DNA of 64,000 bases, from NCBI GenBank assembly GCA_030651575.1, contig JAUSFB010000068.1, forward strand, positions 124,001 through 188,000, in the 5' to 3' direction. Within the stretch, counting starts at the first letter, position 1. Every line of letters starts with the position of its first letter. Origin of the DNA: Phaeospirillum sp. (GTDB taxonomy: Bacteria > Pseudomonadota > Alphaproteobacteria > Rhodospirillales > Magnetospirillaceae). The translations under genes and the position numbers were made by a program. Positions 28,501-35,505 of the stretch are shown here, piece by piece. The notes beneath the pieces are model-generated. The model made no database searches. It was not told the DNA's origin and saw only the letters and a list, made by a program, of their open reading frames with translations.

Positions 28501-29579
28501 GGGCGCTATTGGAGTCATCAGCGGAAGAGGCGAGACTGCTGATATCGCAGATGATTACGTCCCCAGAACCTCAAATCCGTACCGGTGGGGCTGGGGCGCT
28601 GTTCGCATTGCGGCGTACCAAGACTCCGGCCGACATTGACCTGTTACGCCAAGTGCTGAACTCGGAAGACCCGCAGGTGGTATCCATCGGTATTGCTGTG
28701 TTGAAATGCCGGGACGGTGTGGACGAAAGAACACTGGTGCGGCTAGCTCTGGCTATTCCGTTGGACCGCATGCCAAGGCTTTTGGAGGACGTCTGCTCGC
28801 TGTTTTGCCACTCGAATCAGGAGAGTCTGGACCGCCTATCCGTGACTGAGGTTCAGGGCCTGTTGGGGCAAATGATCAGGGTGCCCCGCATCGACGACTA
28901 TTGGGCCAAGAAGATGCTAAAGGGGCTTTCTCAACGGCATGGCCTTCTGGTGGCAGAATTCCTCCTTGCCCGTGTCGATGTGCTTTTGGGGGGGGGAGCC
29001 CCGGAAGACTTCCGGGCTGTGGACTTTGCGTGGTCTGAGCACTGTCTGGGCCTCGAGGAATCACCGGCATCCGGGGCGATCTTGGCGTTTGTCTGGCAAT
29101 GGTTGAGTGCCCATGACGATGATGATGGGGCAGCGCCCTATTGGATCGGGCAGTCCCTCGCCGCCATGTTCAGGCTTGATAGTCCCCCGGTTGTGGCGTT
29201 TCTATTATCCCGGCTGGATCATGCTGCCAGCAAGGAGTTGCGTTGGATCGGCCAGATCCTACGTCATTCCAACCACCGCTTCGTATTCGAGCAAAATACG
29301 TTTGTCGTTCGCTATCTGGAGCGCTGTAAGGCCATCGATGCGGAGTTACTCCGCTTTGCCCGAAGCGAACTGTATTGCGCATCGGTTTCCGGCATGTGGT
29401 CCAGTGCGCCAGGCGAGCCAGCTTCGCGCGATGTTGAGGCACGGGATGGTGCCGAAGCCATGCTCTCCTGCCTTTCCCGCCTATCCCCTGCCTATAAGCT
29501 CTATCAGGATCTGCTCGATCACGCGAACCAGAGAATCAAGGAGGCACTCGCCGAAGCCGAGGCGTGGGAGGAGGAATGA
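25545..29579 (+). CDS. XRE-HTH / Mrr nuclease / STAND NTPase defence-like protein
   Basis: A 1,344-aa four-part protein. About 15-65: XRE helix-turn-helix (L-T-Q-A-E-L-A-A-A-L-G-F-R-Q-Q-T-V-S-R-W-E-A-G). About 97-205: Mrr-type PD-(D/E)xK nuclease with E100, D130 and Q144-C-K146. About 258-450: P-loop NTPase with Walker A G-A-A-G-M-G-K-T (285-292) and Walker B L-L-V-V-D-D-A-H (334-341). From about 500 to the end: helical repeats suited to ligand sensing. The nuclease-STAND-repeat plan is that of Avs anti-phage sensors, which recognise a phage protein and then cut DNA; this role is inference. The fused HTH is unusual. The ATG at 25545 is preferred. The next gene overlaps the stop as ATGA. Confidence 0.85.
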   Translation: MEKLDRTPPPYAALAEKIVRGRAACGLTQAELAAALGFRQQTVSRWEAGTHRPKSDELGALAKLIGEDLATLMGLAGHGAVTRGALPMFPVDALDPAAFEHFVADVVEALEPGAEARVQGGRGHNQAGTDIIATLPDGKRWSLQCKRVEQFGPAEAKKAIAKHEVMADRKFLVLSKVASPALAKEVEAREGWTLWDQQDLTRVIRSLAMVKQERLVDIYFPGQRMALLGRHEPGPWRTDEEYFRPFEGRQGAISHDWALVGRQEEIATLGAALSDDASRISLLVGAAGMGKTRLLKEVVRQYRAEYPEVDIHFLASSQDPTASSLADLGQAPKLLVVDDAHDRDGLPLVIEYVLRDGNARLLIATRRYAEQRILNELSCYNIVEPHRVALDRLTKPVLRELVIEVLEEFGGYPQWADAVLSVASDNPLVAAMAARVVARDGKIPDLAVREGELQRIILSRFAEDIIGHIGMQRDADMLGNVLNVLALIQPFHIDDRRVAELVAVAYPGIAATDVTRALRQFVDGGVIYKRGQLYRLMPDLLGDFLIDRSCIGADTRLTPFAMQIADAVEGDRLTQVLVNLGRMDWRRVGGDPSNSDLLDPIWRKLHISEDRYDRRIAAVRAVAYYQPRQALDFIQARIEHGTIPREVGDILKRVAYTPEYRADALRLLWDLGRDDKRALNSNTDHPIRVLAELVSYERNKPLSVNQEVADFGLSLLDQPDAWTGHYTPFDVLEALLKGEGMEAESRGRSVAFGSFLVDYDRVAHLRAQVIDRTFGLLIDERPQVAYLAATFLSHALRGPMGLMGNSPDEETLKRYDVEFGRTITRIEEFIAEGRLAPTTVIGLVRSLDWYASYHKGDLGDQVRTIFNTLPSDLEFRIRAALVDEAGWDFVGQVRYSEWDEERGHDLHWLGGLVNEILIAYPDRRSLCDHFLEMCGEIQSAGMSANSARRLMDALITADPEISHIIIERSLAEANTQIRDYLGLAVGALLESSAEEARLLISQMITSPEPQIRTGGAGALFALRRTKTPADIDLLRQVLNSEDPQVVSIGIAVLKCRDGVDERTLVRLALAIPLDRMPRLLEDVCSLFCHSNQESLDRLSVTEVQGLLGQMIRVPRIDDYWAKKMLKGLSQRHGLLVAEFLLARVDVLLGGGAPEDFRAVDFAWSEHCLGLEESPASGAILAFVWQWLSAHDDDDGAAPYWIGQSLAAMFRLDSPPVVAFLLSRLDHAASKELRWIGQILRHSNHRFVFEQNTFVVRYLERCKAIDAELLRFARSELYCASVSGMWSSAPGEPASRDVEARDGAEAMLSCLSRLSPAYKLYQDLLDHANQRIKEALAEAEAWEEE

Positions 29580-30013
29580 CCTCTACGCGTGCCCGTGAGC
29601 GGCTTCGGCAAGAGCAGGAGGTTTTTGAACTGACGAAGTTGCATGCTGCTCGTTGGTTCACCCTTCGCCTGACGATGGGGTATGCAGTTATCGGCTTGCT
29701 TGTCTTGATTTCCCTGGTGGCTGGCTACGTATTATTACACCCAGAGGGGTATTCGTCTTCAACAATCATGGCTGCTGCAACTGCTTTGCTGGCCGATATG
29801 CTTGGTCTCTGTATCAGCATTTTCAACGGCCTCTCCCTGAAAGCGCCTGGAGCGCCTAATCCGGGCAACACTCAAACCGGTGTTCCAAGCGGCGACAGGG
29901 AGTTTGTCCGGATATCTTCTGCTCGCACCCATTCCTGGTCAATGGCGCGGCTGCGGCAGCGATCAAGGAGCGGGGCGATGATCGGGTCAGAAGAGGTGAA
30001 ACCTCTGTCCTGA
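29576..30013 (+). CDS. Two-helix membrane protein coupled to the STAND gene
   Basis: A 145-aa protein whose ATG overlaps the STAND stop (ATGA), with GGAGGAGG upstream, so translation is coupled. A charged N-terminal helix (R-A-R-E-R-L-R-Q-E-Q-E-V-F-E-L-T-K) precedes two membrane segments (about 35-54 and 63-86). Residues after about 100 are basic and low in complexity, and are read antisense to the end of the DUF2220-like frame; they may be added sequence from a deletion junction. It may anchor, restrain or execute the STAND response. Function is inferred from coupling only. Confidence 0.65.
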   Translation: MTSTRARERLRQEQEVFELTKLHAARWFTLRLTMGYAVIGLLVLISLVAGYVLLHPEGYSSSTIMAAATALLADMLGLCISIFNGLSLKAPGAPNPGNTQTGVPSGDREFVRISSARTHSWSMARLRQRSRSGAMIGSEEVKPLS

Positions 30014-31590
30014 CCCGCCTTGCCGGTGAGGCTAACGTAAGGGTGTCCCCCGCCAGCCTTCAGATGGGCCAGCATTGGAAAATAGATGGCAGACAAGCGT
30101 AGCGCCGGCAGGCGCGCCCGCGCGCGCATGAATATTTGGAACCCTGCAATGTCCAGATCGCCCCACAGAAATAGATTTGGATGATTGAGTAGGGCCGTAA
30201 GGGGCGGCGGGTTGCCGGCACGTACGGCCGATATGGTTGTCGGGCTCTCCAGTCCGTCAATCAGCCTTTCACCGACGTCCAGGGCGGATGCGCCAAACCC
30301 ATACGCGGACACCTTCACCGGTCGCCAAGTGATGGCGATGCCGTATTGCTGGCAGGCTTTGTCCAGGGTCTTACTGTGGAACTCCTTACCGTTGTCGGCA
30401 TGAATGCGGCGGGGCAGGCCCCAGACAGGCCAGCGGCCCTTGATGCCCAGGCGGTCGAGATGGGCATCCTTGTCCAAGGCCGAGCGGGCGATGCACATGC
30501 CCACCGAGAATGCGTTGGGCGGATCAAGGGAGAGATAGAAGCCGGTCACCATGCGGCTGTAGACGTCGATGGCCAGGGTCAGGTTCGGGCGACCGATGGG
30601 CTGACGTGTGTCGTCATCGACCAAATCGATGTCCAGTCTGGTGTGATCGATCTGCACGACGGCCAGGGGGAAGTCGGCGCCGGGAAAGGCCCCTTTTACC
30701 TCGGCGAAGCGGTCGCGCGCCGCCTTTCGGCCTTTGCGGCGCCGGAGCTTCAGTTCTTCTGGGACGGCATCCAGGCGGCGACGGAAAGTTTCCTCGTGCG
30801 GCGGCTTCCGGCGGATGCCGGCACACAGGCGTTTCAGCGTCTCGTAAGCTTTGCGCGGGCTGAGGTTCTGCTTGGTCAGGTAAAAGTCCTCGATGACCTT
30901 GGCGACCAGGGCCTCCACCTCGGGATGCAGCCGTGTCGGCATGGGGCGCTTGCGCCGCTGCGGCGCCAGGTCGGAGAGCAGTTCCCTGGCCTCGTAATTG
31001 TGCAGCCAGCGCTCGATGGTCCGCCGTCCGAGGCCATATTCGGTGGCGATAGCATCGATGGCCTTGGTTCGTCCCCGGCCGATGGAGAGCAATGGCTTGA
31101 TGACCTCAAGGCGCCGCTTGGCCTCGGCCAGATCGTCCTCGTCCAGGCTGTCGATGGCCGGGGGCGGGGCTTCGGCCGGATCGGAGTCCGCCTTCAGGTC
31201 GGCAATGTCGAACACTTCCTTGCGGTGGGTGTCCTTGTCGGTGGCCACCTGGAACTGCCAGCCGCGATCACGGCCGTAGGCCTCTGCCGCCGCGAATTTG
31301 GGGCGCAGGATGTCCGCCTGGGTGGCAAGGTCGGCCTGATACTTCACCTCGACCAGATCGGGCGGCCTGGGCTCGCGCCAGGTGACCAGGAAGTCGGGGG
31401 TGTAACGGCGTCCGCCGGGGACCGGAATCATCACCGGCTGTTCCTCGATGCCGGCAAAATCCGGCTCGAAACGGCAAAGCAGGACGAAGTCCCGCTCCAG
31501 CGAGGATTCAACCGCGACGCTCCTCTGTCCGTCCACGGGCTGCCGCCCGGTGACGCTGCGGTGGCTTCTGGGGATCGACCGAACCGGCAT
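29872..31590 (-). CDS. Chimeric TnsA-TnsB transposase fused to a DUF2220/JetD-like C-terminus
   Basis: A 572-aa frame of three parts. About 25-150: TnsA-like endonuclease (S-L-E-R-D-F, Y-T-P-D-F-L-V, L-V-E-V-K-Y). About 155-426: TnsB with helix-turn-helix and the first two DDE acids (V-V-Q-I-D-H-T and H-A-D-N-G-K-E-F). At residue 427 (base 30,312), just after I-T-W-R-P-V-K, transposase similarity stops and a TOPRIM-like DUF2220 tail begins (L-W-G-D-L-D-I-A-G-F). The catalytic glutamate of TnsB and its C-terminal domains are missing, so the protein should be unable to transpose. An in-frame internal deletion is the simplest cause. The start ATG has GGGAGG upstream. I keep it as CDS because the frame is open. 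Confidence 0.75.
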   Translation of the reverse strand: MPVRSIPRSHRSVTGRQPVDGQRSVAVESSLERDFVLLCRFEPDFAGIEEQPVMIPVPGGRRYTPDFLVTWREPRPPDLVEVKYQADLATQADILRPKFAAAEAYGRDRGWQFQVATDKDTHRKEVFDIADLKADSDPAEAPPPAIDSLDEDDLAEAKRRLEVIKPLLSIGRGRTKAIDAIATEYGLGRRTIERWLHNYEARELLSDLAPQRRKRPMPTRLHPEVEALVAKVIEDFYLTKQNLSPRKAYETLKRLCAGIRRKPPHEETFRRRLDAVPEELKLRRRKGRKAARDRFAEVKGAFPGADFPLAVVQIDHTRLDIDLVDDDTRQPIGRPNLTLAIDVYSRMVTGFYLSLDPPNAFSVGMCIARSALDKDAHLDRLGIKGRWPVWGLPRRIHADNGKEFHSKTLDKACQQYGIAITWRPVKVSAYGFGASALDVGERLIDGLESPTTISAVRAGNPPPLTALLNHPNLFLWGDLDIAGFQIFMRARARLPALRLSAIYFPMLAHLKAGGGHPYVSLTGKAGQDRGFTSSDPIIAPLLDRCRSRAIDQEWVRAEDIRTNSLSPLGTPV

Positions 31591-31629
31591 CTTGCCTCCC
31601 AAAATAATCTGGAATCCAAGCCTTGATCG

Positions 31630-32637
31630 TCAATTAGGCGAAATCATGGCAATGTTTGGTTGATGTTTGCCTTCGTGACGATCTTTCTTGAGAAGCATCA
31701 TCGGGCTGCGGCTGGTGCGTTCCAACTGCCAGCGCGACACGTCTGCTGCCTTGCAGGTCGCATGGAAGCGGAGGGGCCAGTCGTCGAGCATCCGGGCCGC
31801 CAGGGCGATCAGCAGGTGCCGGTGCCGTGGTTCGAACTGGTAGGGATCGGCCCGGATGGGAATATCCGCGAGCTGCGACAATTCATCTGGACCCTCGGCC
31901 AGTTCGGTTCTCAAGGACCGGGCGAACGAGCCCCCGGCTACCAGCCGCAGCAGCCTCAGGACCAATTCGAAGAACAAGGGCTGGCGGATCGGGCCATGGC
32001 CGGGAATGTTCACCTCACCCTGGGCGGTGGCGGTGAGCAGTCCGGCTTGGGTTGAGAGATCGGTGACGGGGACGGTTTGCACGCCCATCAGGCTGGTGCC
32101 GCATTTATGGCATTCCAGATCGGTCCTGGTGCGGATCGTCTTCAGCGGCTGGATCGGTTCACCGCAGCCGGGGCAACGGTCGCAGAGATACACCCGGTGA
32201 CGGCGGCAGGCGGTGACGAAGTACAGACGCCAGCCGAGGCGGAAGTAGGGGGCTGTATCCTCCGCCAGACACTGGGGGCAGAGCTGCTGACCGAAGCTGG
32301 GCCGGGTCCGTTCGGTTCCCACCGAGGGCAGCCAGGGCAGGCGGATGTGCCGCTCCTCGGCATCGTAGAGGTGCCCTGCCCAACGGGTGACCATGGCATC
32401 AGCCAGAATGTCGGCAGAGATGCCGGTGGCCGCCGACAGCCGGATCAGCAGGCTGCGCTCGGCCAGACGGTCGAGATCGCGGCTGTGAATCTGGGCGCCG
32501 CTGGTCGCCACGCCGTACAGTTCTGCCGGCGTCAGGCCATTGCTCCAGGCGGTCCTGGAGAACCACGACGAGAAGGTTTCTCCCGGCAACGGCCGAGGCC
32601 GCCCCGGCCACAATGGGATGGGCCGTCCGGCGTTCAT
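31630..32637 (-). CDS. tniQ: Transposition target-selection protein TniQ/TnsD
   Basis: A 335-aa TniQ-family protein. The N-terminus P-L-P-G-E-T-F-S-S-W-F-S-R-T-A and the zinc-binding region (C-P-Q-C, then H-R-V-Y-L-C-D-R-C-P-G-C-G, and C-H-K-C-G) are characteristic. TniQ links target choice to the TnsC ATPase, whose gene is not found here. The start ATG follows GAGGAA. It precedes the tnsAB chimera by 39 bp on the same strand. Its first 103 coding bases and the region upstream are duplicated at 34.1-34.3 kb. Confidence 0.9.
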   Translation of the reverse strand: MNAGRPIPLWPGRPRPLPGETFSSWFSRTAWSNGLTPAELYGVATSGAQIHSRDLDRLAERSLLIRLSAATGISADILADAMVTRWAGHLYDAEERHIRLPWLPSVGTERTRPSFGQQLCPQCLAEDTAPYFRLGWRLYFVTACRRHRVYLCDRCPGCGEPIQPLKTIRTRTDLECHKCGTSLMGVQTVPVTDLSTQAGLLTATAQGEVNIPGHGPIRQPLFFELVLRLLRLVAGGSFARSLRTELAEGPDELSQLADIPIRADPYQFEPRHRHLLIALAARMLDDWPLRFHATCKAADVSRWQLERTSRSPMMLLKKDRHEGKHQPNIAMISPN

Positions 32638-32704
32638 GGAAAATTCCTCGGATGTCTGATCGAGGAGTCACATAGGTACGCCGAAACTGACTTCAATGCG
32701 CCCA
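32525..32704. repeat. 180-bp direct repeat, copy 1 (tniQ 5' end)
   Basis: Covers the start of tniQ and about 67 bp upstream. Copy 2 at 34,111-34,290 has the same length and about nine mismatches by eye (about 95% identical). The two copies bracket the DUF3800 gene. Confidence 0.88.
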
Positions 32705-32913
32705 GACGGAGGCAGCTTAAACCTCCATTCCGAGATGGTGTGGCCATTCAGGTGGATCATGAATCACACGGGGCGCCGGTTGCCGAGTGGGACTGGAATG
32801 GGGGGGAGCTAATGCTCCCGTAGGTGCCATTAACTGGCAATTCGGAGCTGCCAAGGCTCGGCTTCACTCTGCTTCCCAAGCGTTATATCATCTTTTGGTT
32901 GATGGAGGGCGAA

Positions 32914-34062
32914 ATGGAAGTCACTCACGTTTTTTGCGACGAGGCGGGTTTTACCGGAAACCGAATGCTCGACGCTCTGCAGCCGTATTTCACTTACAGC
33001 GCTGTTGCCGTAGATCCGGCGGAAGGAGCGGAATTTGTCGCCGCGTTGATCCGAGATTTCGGGATTCAAGGAGGGGAGTTGAAAGCCGAGAGGCTGGTAA
33101 AGTTTAGCAAGGGGCGGCGGGCCTTAACCAAGGCCATTGATTGGCTTGATGGTAGGTATTCTGCTGTCTTCTATCATAAGAAGTACAATCTGGCCTGCAA
33201 GTTTTTCGAGTATATCTATGAGCCTGTTCTTCAGGCCAATAACGCTCTTTTCTATAGAAAGAACTTTCACCGCCACGTTGCCAACTGTCTTTACATGCAT
33301 TTCGAATCAAGGATGGCGGTAGCTGAAGACATCATGGCTGAATTTGAGACCTACATGCGGAAACGGGATTTGCAAGGTCTCGGGACGCTGTTTTCGACAT
33401 CCTCGTCAAATTTGGACGTAGCCGATGCCATGCAGGCGATGCTGGATTTCGCCATTGGATACCGTGACGTCATCGTGGATGAGATCGGGGGGCTGGAGGG
33501 GCCCAATGGCGTGGGGAAGTGGGTGCTCGACGTGACAACCTCTTCGGTTTTTAGCCTTCTCGCCCATCTTGGGCAGAAGCATGAAATTCTTGAGGTCTAC
33601 TGCGATCACTCGAAGCCGCTTGCGGCCGACGCTTCGTTTTTCGACGTGATGGTGAACCGGCCTGAGCGGAGGTACACCCACGCCTGGGGAAAGCGTCGCG
33701 CTCTCACATGGAATATGACGAGGCCGCTCCAACTGGTGGATTCCAAGGTTCAACCTGCCGTTCAACTGGCGGACTCTATCGCGGGGGCCTTGTGTTTCGC
33801 CCTGAAGAACCAAAGCGACCCGTCTGGCCGCGAATGGTTGGAACGGGTGATGCCGAATCTTCATGAGGACTGCGTCTATCCAGATCTTTCCGTGGTGGAT
33901 TTATCCAATGGCGAAGCTTTCACGAATGCGATTGTGCTGGTCGAGTTGGCGTCGCGGGCTCGTGAAGGAAGGGATCCGCTTGCCGACATGGAGGCTTTTT
34001 ATCGTACGGTCGAGTTCAGGCTTGCAGTTGATCCGCCAGATTTCGTCAAGTCACGGCGCTAA
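32914..34062 (+). CDS. DUF3800 domain protein
   Basis: A 382-aa protein. The N-terminal V-F-C-D-E-A-G-F-T-G-N and the internal Y-C-D-H-S-K and Q-L-A-D-S-I-A-G segments fit DUF3800, a family with a predicted RNase H-like fold common on phages and mobile elements. Activity is unproven. The ATG at 32914 follows GGAGGG; upstream in-frame codons have no comparable site. It lies between two copies of the 180-bp tniQ-end repeat, opposite in direction to tniQ, and so is probably a separately acquired cargo gene. Confidence 0.78.
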   Translation: MEVTHVFCDEAGFTGNRMLDALQPYFTYSAVAVDPAEGAEFVAALIRDFGIQGGELKAERLVKFSKGRRALTKAIDWLDGRYSAVFYHKKYNLACKFFEYIYEPVLQANNALFYRKNFHRHVANCLYMHFESRMAVAEDIMAEFETYMRKRDLQGLGTLFSTSSSNLDVADAMQAMLDFAIGYRDVIVDEIGGLEGPNGVGKWVLDVTTSSVFSLLAHLGQKHEILEVYCDHSKPLAADASFFDVMVNRPERRYTHAWGKRRALTWNMTRPLQLVDSKVQPAVQLADSIAGALCFALKNQSDPSGREWLERVMPNLHEDCVYPDLSVVDLSNGEAFTNAIVLVELASRAREGRDPLADMEAFYRTVEFRLAVDPPDFVKSRR

Positions 34063-34100
34063 TTCCTTTGGGCTGGAGTCTGAGTTTAGCGCTCTGCCCA

Positions 34101-34223
34101 TCAGATTTCGGCCGGCGTCAGGCTATTGCTCCAGGCTGTCCTGGAGAACCGCGACGAGAAGGTTTCTCCCGGCAACGGCCGAGGCCGCGCCGGCCACAAT
34201 GGGATGGGCCGTCCGGCGTTCAT
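34101..34223 (-). pseudogene. tniQ 5' fragment
   Basis: Encodes about 40 residues matching the start of TniQ (M-N-A-G-R-P-I-P-L-W-P), then stops after L-T-P-A-E where full tniQ continues L-Y-G. A tryptophan near residue 25 has become arginine. It lies next to the right transposon end, where tniQ would be expected, so this may be the original position and the full gene a second copy. Confidence 0.82.
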
Positions 34224-34290
34224 GGAAAATTCCTCGGAAGTCGGATCGAGGAGTCACATGGGCACGCCGAAACCGACTTCAATGCGCCCA
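34111..34290. repeat. 180-bp direct repeat, copy 2 (tniQ 5' end)
   Basis: Partner of 32,525-32,704, same orientation. Between its end and the right terminus (34,291-34,406) there are only end repeats, at 34,340, 34,361 and 34,381. Confidence 0.88.
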
Positions 34291-34380
34291 AAACCGGTAT
34301 CGTCGGGATTCGTTCTGAATCAACGGCCTGGAAAATTCCACCGCCATCGGGAGTGCGGCTGCCGCCATCTATGATCCGTT

Positions 34381-34406
34381 ACCGCCATTTTAAGCCGGAA
34401 CCGACA
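34381..34406 (-). repeat. Right terminal inverted repeat
   Basis: 26 bp. Read on the minus strand it is TGTCGGT, 11 bp, ATGGCGGT, matching the left end in both blocks and in spacing (18 of 26 positions overall). Confidence 0.88.
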
Positions 34407-34411
34407 GTCCG
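34407..34411. repeat. Target-site duplication, right copy
   Basis: GTCCG immediately after the right end. Identical to the left copy at 25,288-25,292. Confidence 0.9.
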
Positions 34412-34473
34412 GTTGAAACTTGTCCCATCCCACCAAATATGCAAAGACTTACCGAATTAGTGGAGACCCGCCC

Positions 34474-35505
34474 GTGAGCCGTTCCAATCTCGATCATCCT
34501 TTCGCCGCCCCTCCCGACGCCGGTCATGTCATGGTGGTGGCGCCCGGTATCCGTTGGATTCGGATGCCGCTGCCCTTCGCCCTCGACCACATCAATCTGT
34601 GGGCGCTCGACGATGGTGAAGAGGGTTTGACCCTGGTGGATTCCGGTCTGGGCAATGACGAGACCAAGGCGCTGTGGGAGATTCTGCTGGCCGGGCCGCT
34701 GGCCGGGCGTCGGCCGTCGCGGCTGATCGCCACGCATTTTCATCCCGATCACATGGGGCTGTCGGGCTGGCTGTGTCAACGCCTCGGCGTCGAGCTGACG
34801 GCCTCGCTGCGGGAATGGCTGTTCGGCCGCATGCTGTGGCTGGAAGACAGCGAGGAATTCACCGCCAATCAGGTCGGCTATTACCGCCGTCTCGGCTTTG
34901 ACGCCGAGCAGTTGGAAGGCGTCCGGAGCAGGGGCAACACCTACCGCTCGCGCATCGACGTCATCCCGGTGCGGATGGTGGGAATCCGTCACGGCGACAC
35001 CCTGGACATCGGGGGGCTCCAGTGGCGGATGATCGAGGGCGGCGGCCACTCGCCCGAGCACGCCTGCCTGTATTGCGCCGAGTCCGGCATCCTGATCTCC
35101 GGGGATCAGGTGCTGCCGCGCATCAGCCCCATCGTGGGCGTATGGCCGCAGCAGCCCGACGCCGAGCCTCTGTCCTTGTTCCTCGACGCGCTGACCCGCT
35201 TGCGGGACTTGCCGGCCGATACCCTGGTGCTGCCGTCGCACGGCCTGCCATTCCGGGGATTGCACCCCCGGATCGACGAGTTGCTGGCCCACCATGCCGA
35301 GCGGTTGGAGCGCACCCTGTCGGCTTGTGTCGAGCCGGCCACCCCGCTTCAGGTGCTGCGGGTTCTCTTTACCCGGGTGCTGGACGCCCACCAGCTCGGC
35401 TTCGCCACCGGCGAAACCCTGGCTCATCTGCATCATCTGATGAAAAAGGGAGCGGTTATCCGCGACCTGGGAAGCGACGGCGTCTGGCGCTATCGGCGAA
35501 GCTAG
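34474..35505 (+). CDS. MBL-fold metallo-hydrolase
   Basis: A 343-aa metallo-beta-lactamase-fold protein. Metal ligands appear in A-T-H-F-H-P-D-H-M-G, G-G-G-H-S-P-E-H-A and I-S-G-D-Q-V-L, with a distal histidine in L-P-S-H-G. A C-terminal winged-helix-like extension (from about 280) is typical of the LACTB2/hydroxyacylglutathione hydrolase-like group. Substrate unknown. I use the GTG at 34474 with GGAG upstream. The promoter region was disrupted or replaced by the transposon 68 bp away. It is convergent with the ArsR-type gene, overlapping by 4 bp. Confidence 0.85.
   Translation: MSRSNLDHPFAAPPDAGHVMVVAPGIRWIRMPLPFALDHINLWALDDGEEGLTLVDSGLGNDETKALWEILLAGPLAGRRPSRLIATHFHPDHMGLSGWLCQRLGVELTASLREWLFGRMLWLEDSEEFTANQVGYYRRLGFDAEQLEGVRSRGNTYRSRIDVIPVRMVGIRHGDTLDIGGLQWRMIEGGGHSPEHACLYCAESGILISGDQVLPRISPIVGVWPQQPDAEPLSLFLDALTRLRDLPADTLVLPSHGLPFRGLHPRIDELLAHHAERLERTLSACVEPATPLQVLRVLFTRVLDAHQLGFATGETLAHLHHLMKKGAVIRDLGSDGVWRYRRS

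Larger units (their letters stand above)
25293..34406. mobile_element. Tn7-like transposon carrying a STAND/Mrr defence-like cargo
   Basis: A 9,114-bp element. The ends are TGTCGGT...ATGGCGGT in inverted orientation, flanked by a perfect GTCCG duplication, as expected for Tn7/Tn5053-type transposition. Further TGGCGG repeats lie inside both ends (left at 25,354, 25,377 and 25,407; right at 34,340 and 34,361), like TnsB binding sites. Contents: an XRE-Mrr-STAND gene with a membrane partner (+), a truncated tnsAB fused to a DUF2220 tail (-), tniQ (-), a DUF3800 gene (+) and a tniQ fragment (-). No tnsC is present. It landed between the divergent ROK kinase and MBL hydrolase genes. No cas genes or CRISPR repeats are present. 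Confidence 0.9.

Noticed and set aside
29872-30312. Wadjet (JetABCD) defence system
   Set aside because: Only a DUF2220/JetD-like tail is present; no JetA, JetB or JetC genes are in the window.
25293-34406. CRISPR-associated transposon
   Set aside because: TnsAB and TniQ fit, but no cas genes or direct-repeat array are present between the ends.
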